Origin: a virus | Direction: 5' to 3' (one strand) | DNA: 23,617 nt | IMG/VR virus record: IMGVR_UViG_3300017786_000148 | Span: 1 to 23,617 of that record | In this document: piece by piece, positions 22,801 to 23,617 of the stretch | Numbering within the stretch: position 1 is the stretch's first letter | How the letters are laid out: every line of letters begins with the position of its first letter | The notes under the pieces: generated by a model | The model's input: the letters and a program-made list of their open reading frames with translations, nothing else | What the model was told of the DNA's origin: nothing | Databases searched by the model: none | Position numbers and translations under genes: made by a program

Positions 22801-23617
22801 CTATGCGTATATCTGATAGAACTTACCGTACTCTTTATATCTTCTATGATTATAAAAAGTTGCAATATCAAATCTATTACCAGACGGTTTAAGTGAAATG
22901 TGTAACCAAGGATTACCAGAACCACCAGTTTGATATTCTAGTAAGAATTGATCGTGCGGTACATTTTCACGAACCCACAATGCAATATCATAATACTCAG
23001 ACCTTGATGCACCACTAAATTGCATATCAGCAGCCATTCCTCTTTCATGCTGAGATGCACCTTTCGCTGGGCGGAAACCAGAAGTGATAAACATATTTGG
23101 GTATTGGTCTTTTATTGGATCAAGAACATTAGTTGCCAAGTTCTTGAGATTATTTATTATGTCTTCTAGAGTTAAACCGTGTTGTTCTTTTATCTTATGT
23201 CCGAACGCCGCATTCTTTGATACGTCACCAACCTTATAATGTTTTGATATCTGTAGACTATAATCAACACTCTGTTCCGTAAGTGTAACCTGTTCAACAG
23301 CTCCTACTGATTGATTACCAGCCTCTACAGATGCTATGTTTGGATTTTCTCCTGTTTCTGCACCGTGTTCCGTAATGTCATCTGGAACACTTGGCTCTGC
23401 AATTAATCTTCTTGACGCACTTTCCGTATTATATCTACCCTCAAGCGCATTGAAAGAATAATCAGAGAATGATGTCGGTAGATATTTTCCAGCTGCAACC
23501 GCAGCTTTGATTTCATCTTCACTCTTCTCAACATCATCGTCACCCATAAACTCACCTTCATCTGGCAATTCTATTCTTGGTTTCTCATCAAGGACTATTG
23601 CCTCAGGTGGTTCAGTA
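22801..23617 (-). CDS. Baseplate hub / tail lysin with M15 peptidase domain, partial (5' end outside window)
   Basis: The frame is open to the window edge; 271 codons are visible and the TTG at 23568 is probably just an internal codon. The visible N-terminal ~100 residues are acidic and low in complexity. The C-terminal ~140 residues form an M15 (Peptidase_M15_3/VanY-like) domain: SGFRPAKGASQHERGMAADM with H and D seven residues apart (codons 23047-23049 and 23026-23028), then FLLEYQTGG and NPWLHISL with the third ligand H (codon 22900-22902) and the catalytic E. Such enzymes cut peptidoglycan peptide cross-links. Its place just before PAAR fits T4 gene 5, whose product carries a glycosidase domain; here a peptidase may take its place. 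The identity of the upstream part as gp5-like hub is inferred. Confidence 0.85.
   Translation of the reverse strand, partial: TEPPEAIVLDEKPRIELPDEGEFMGDDDVEKSEDEIKAAVAAGKYLPTSFSDYSFNALEGRYNTESASRRLIAEPSVPDDITEHGAETGENPNIASVEAGNQSVGAVEQVTLTEQSVDYSLQISKHYKVGDVSKNAAFGHKIKEQHGLTLEDIINNLKNLATNVLDPIKDQYPNMFITSGFRPAKGASQHERGMAADMQFSGASRSEYYDIALWVRENVPHDQFLLEYQTGGSGNPWLHISLKPSGNRFDIATFYNHRRYKEYGKFYQIYA

Noticed and set aside
23151-23158. AATAAATA octamer inside the hub/lysin gene as a late promoter
   Set aside because: It is not a perfect octamer, lies deep in coding sequence and has no start codon at a sensible distance.
23566-23568. TTG start codon of a 255-aa M15 protein
   Set aside because: The frame continues open to the window edge with no ribosome site at this TTG, so the gene is more likely cut by the edge.
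1-23617. tRNA genes, CRISPR arrays, insertion sequences, attachment sites
   Set aside because: Reading both strands I saw no cloverleaf-like segment, no regularly spaced repeat-spacer pattern, no transposase and no integrase motif.

Overview
The window looks like part of the late structural region of a T4-like contractile-tailed phage (myovirus), most likely a marine one. Three things point there. First, the recognisable baseplate genes lie in T4-like order: a hub/lysin end, a PAAR spike tip, gp25, gp6, gp7 and gp8. Second, the modular fibre and adhesin proteins are of types I know from marine T4-like phages. Third, perfect T4-type late promoter octamers (TATAAATA on the minus strand) occur between genes. 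The DNA is A+T-rich. The host cannot be read from the window; a cyanobacterium or a SAR11-type bacterium is plausible only by analogy. All 22 supported genes are on the minus strand, tightly packed, often overlapping by 1-4 nt (TAATG or ATGA), and nearly all have Shine-Dalgarno sites. I saw no tRNA, CRISPR array, insertion sequence or integrase. No gene-free stretch exceeds about 80 nt.

In transcription order (right to left), the first block (23617-16118) builds the tail tip and baseplate wedge. It holds the C-terminal part of a baseplate hub or tail lysin with an M15 peptidase domain, cut by the window edge. Then come a PAAR spike-tip protein, a staphylococcal-nuclease-like protein, gp25, gp6 and a rearranged gp7. 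A late promoter precedes gp25.

The second block (16117-13766) is a receptor-binding cassette placed between gp7 and gp8. It has a fibre-like protein, a large adhesin and a 62-aa partner protein, and two late promoters stand in front of it. The third block is gp8 followed by a 2170-aa DUF4815-type virion protein and a 74-aa coiled-coil protein.

The fourth block (5407-1) is a modular fibre/decoration region of ten genes. They include a second adhesin with its own 57-aa partner, two paralogous ~115-aa proteins, three proteins built from a repeated GDGSTVAFTL module, and two adjacent paralogues, the last cut by the window edge. T4 gp9, gp10, gp11 and gp12 are not recognisable; the modular genes probably fill their roles.

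The most interesting observations are these: (i) two adhesin genes, each followed by a small protein sharing a C-terminal motif, one of these small genes being only 57 codons; (ii) a 38-bp direct repeat with one mismatch joining the two adhesin genes 11.7 kb apart; (iii) six copies of one beta module across three genes; (iv) a nuclease gene among tail-tip genes; (v) a gp7 that begins at the T4 core domain and carries new repeat arrays.
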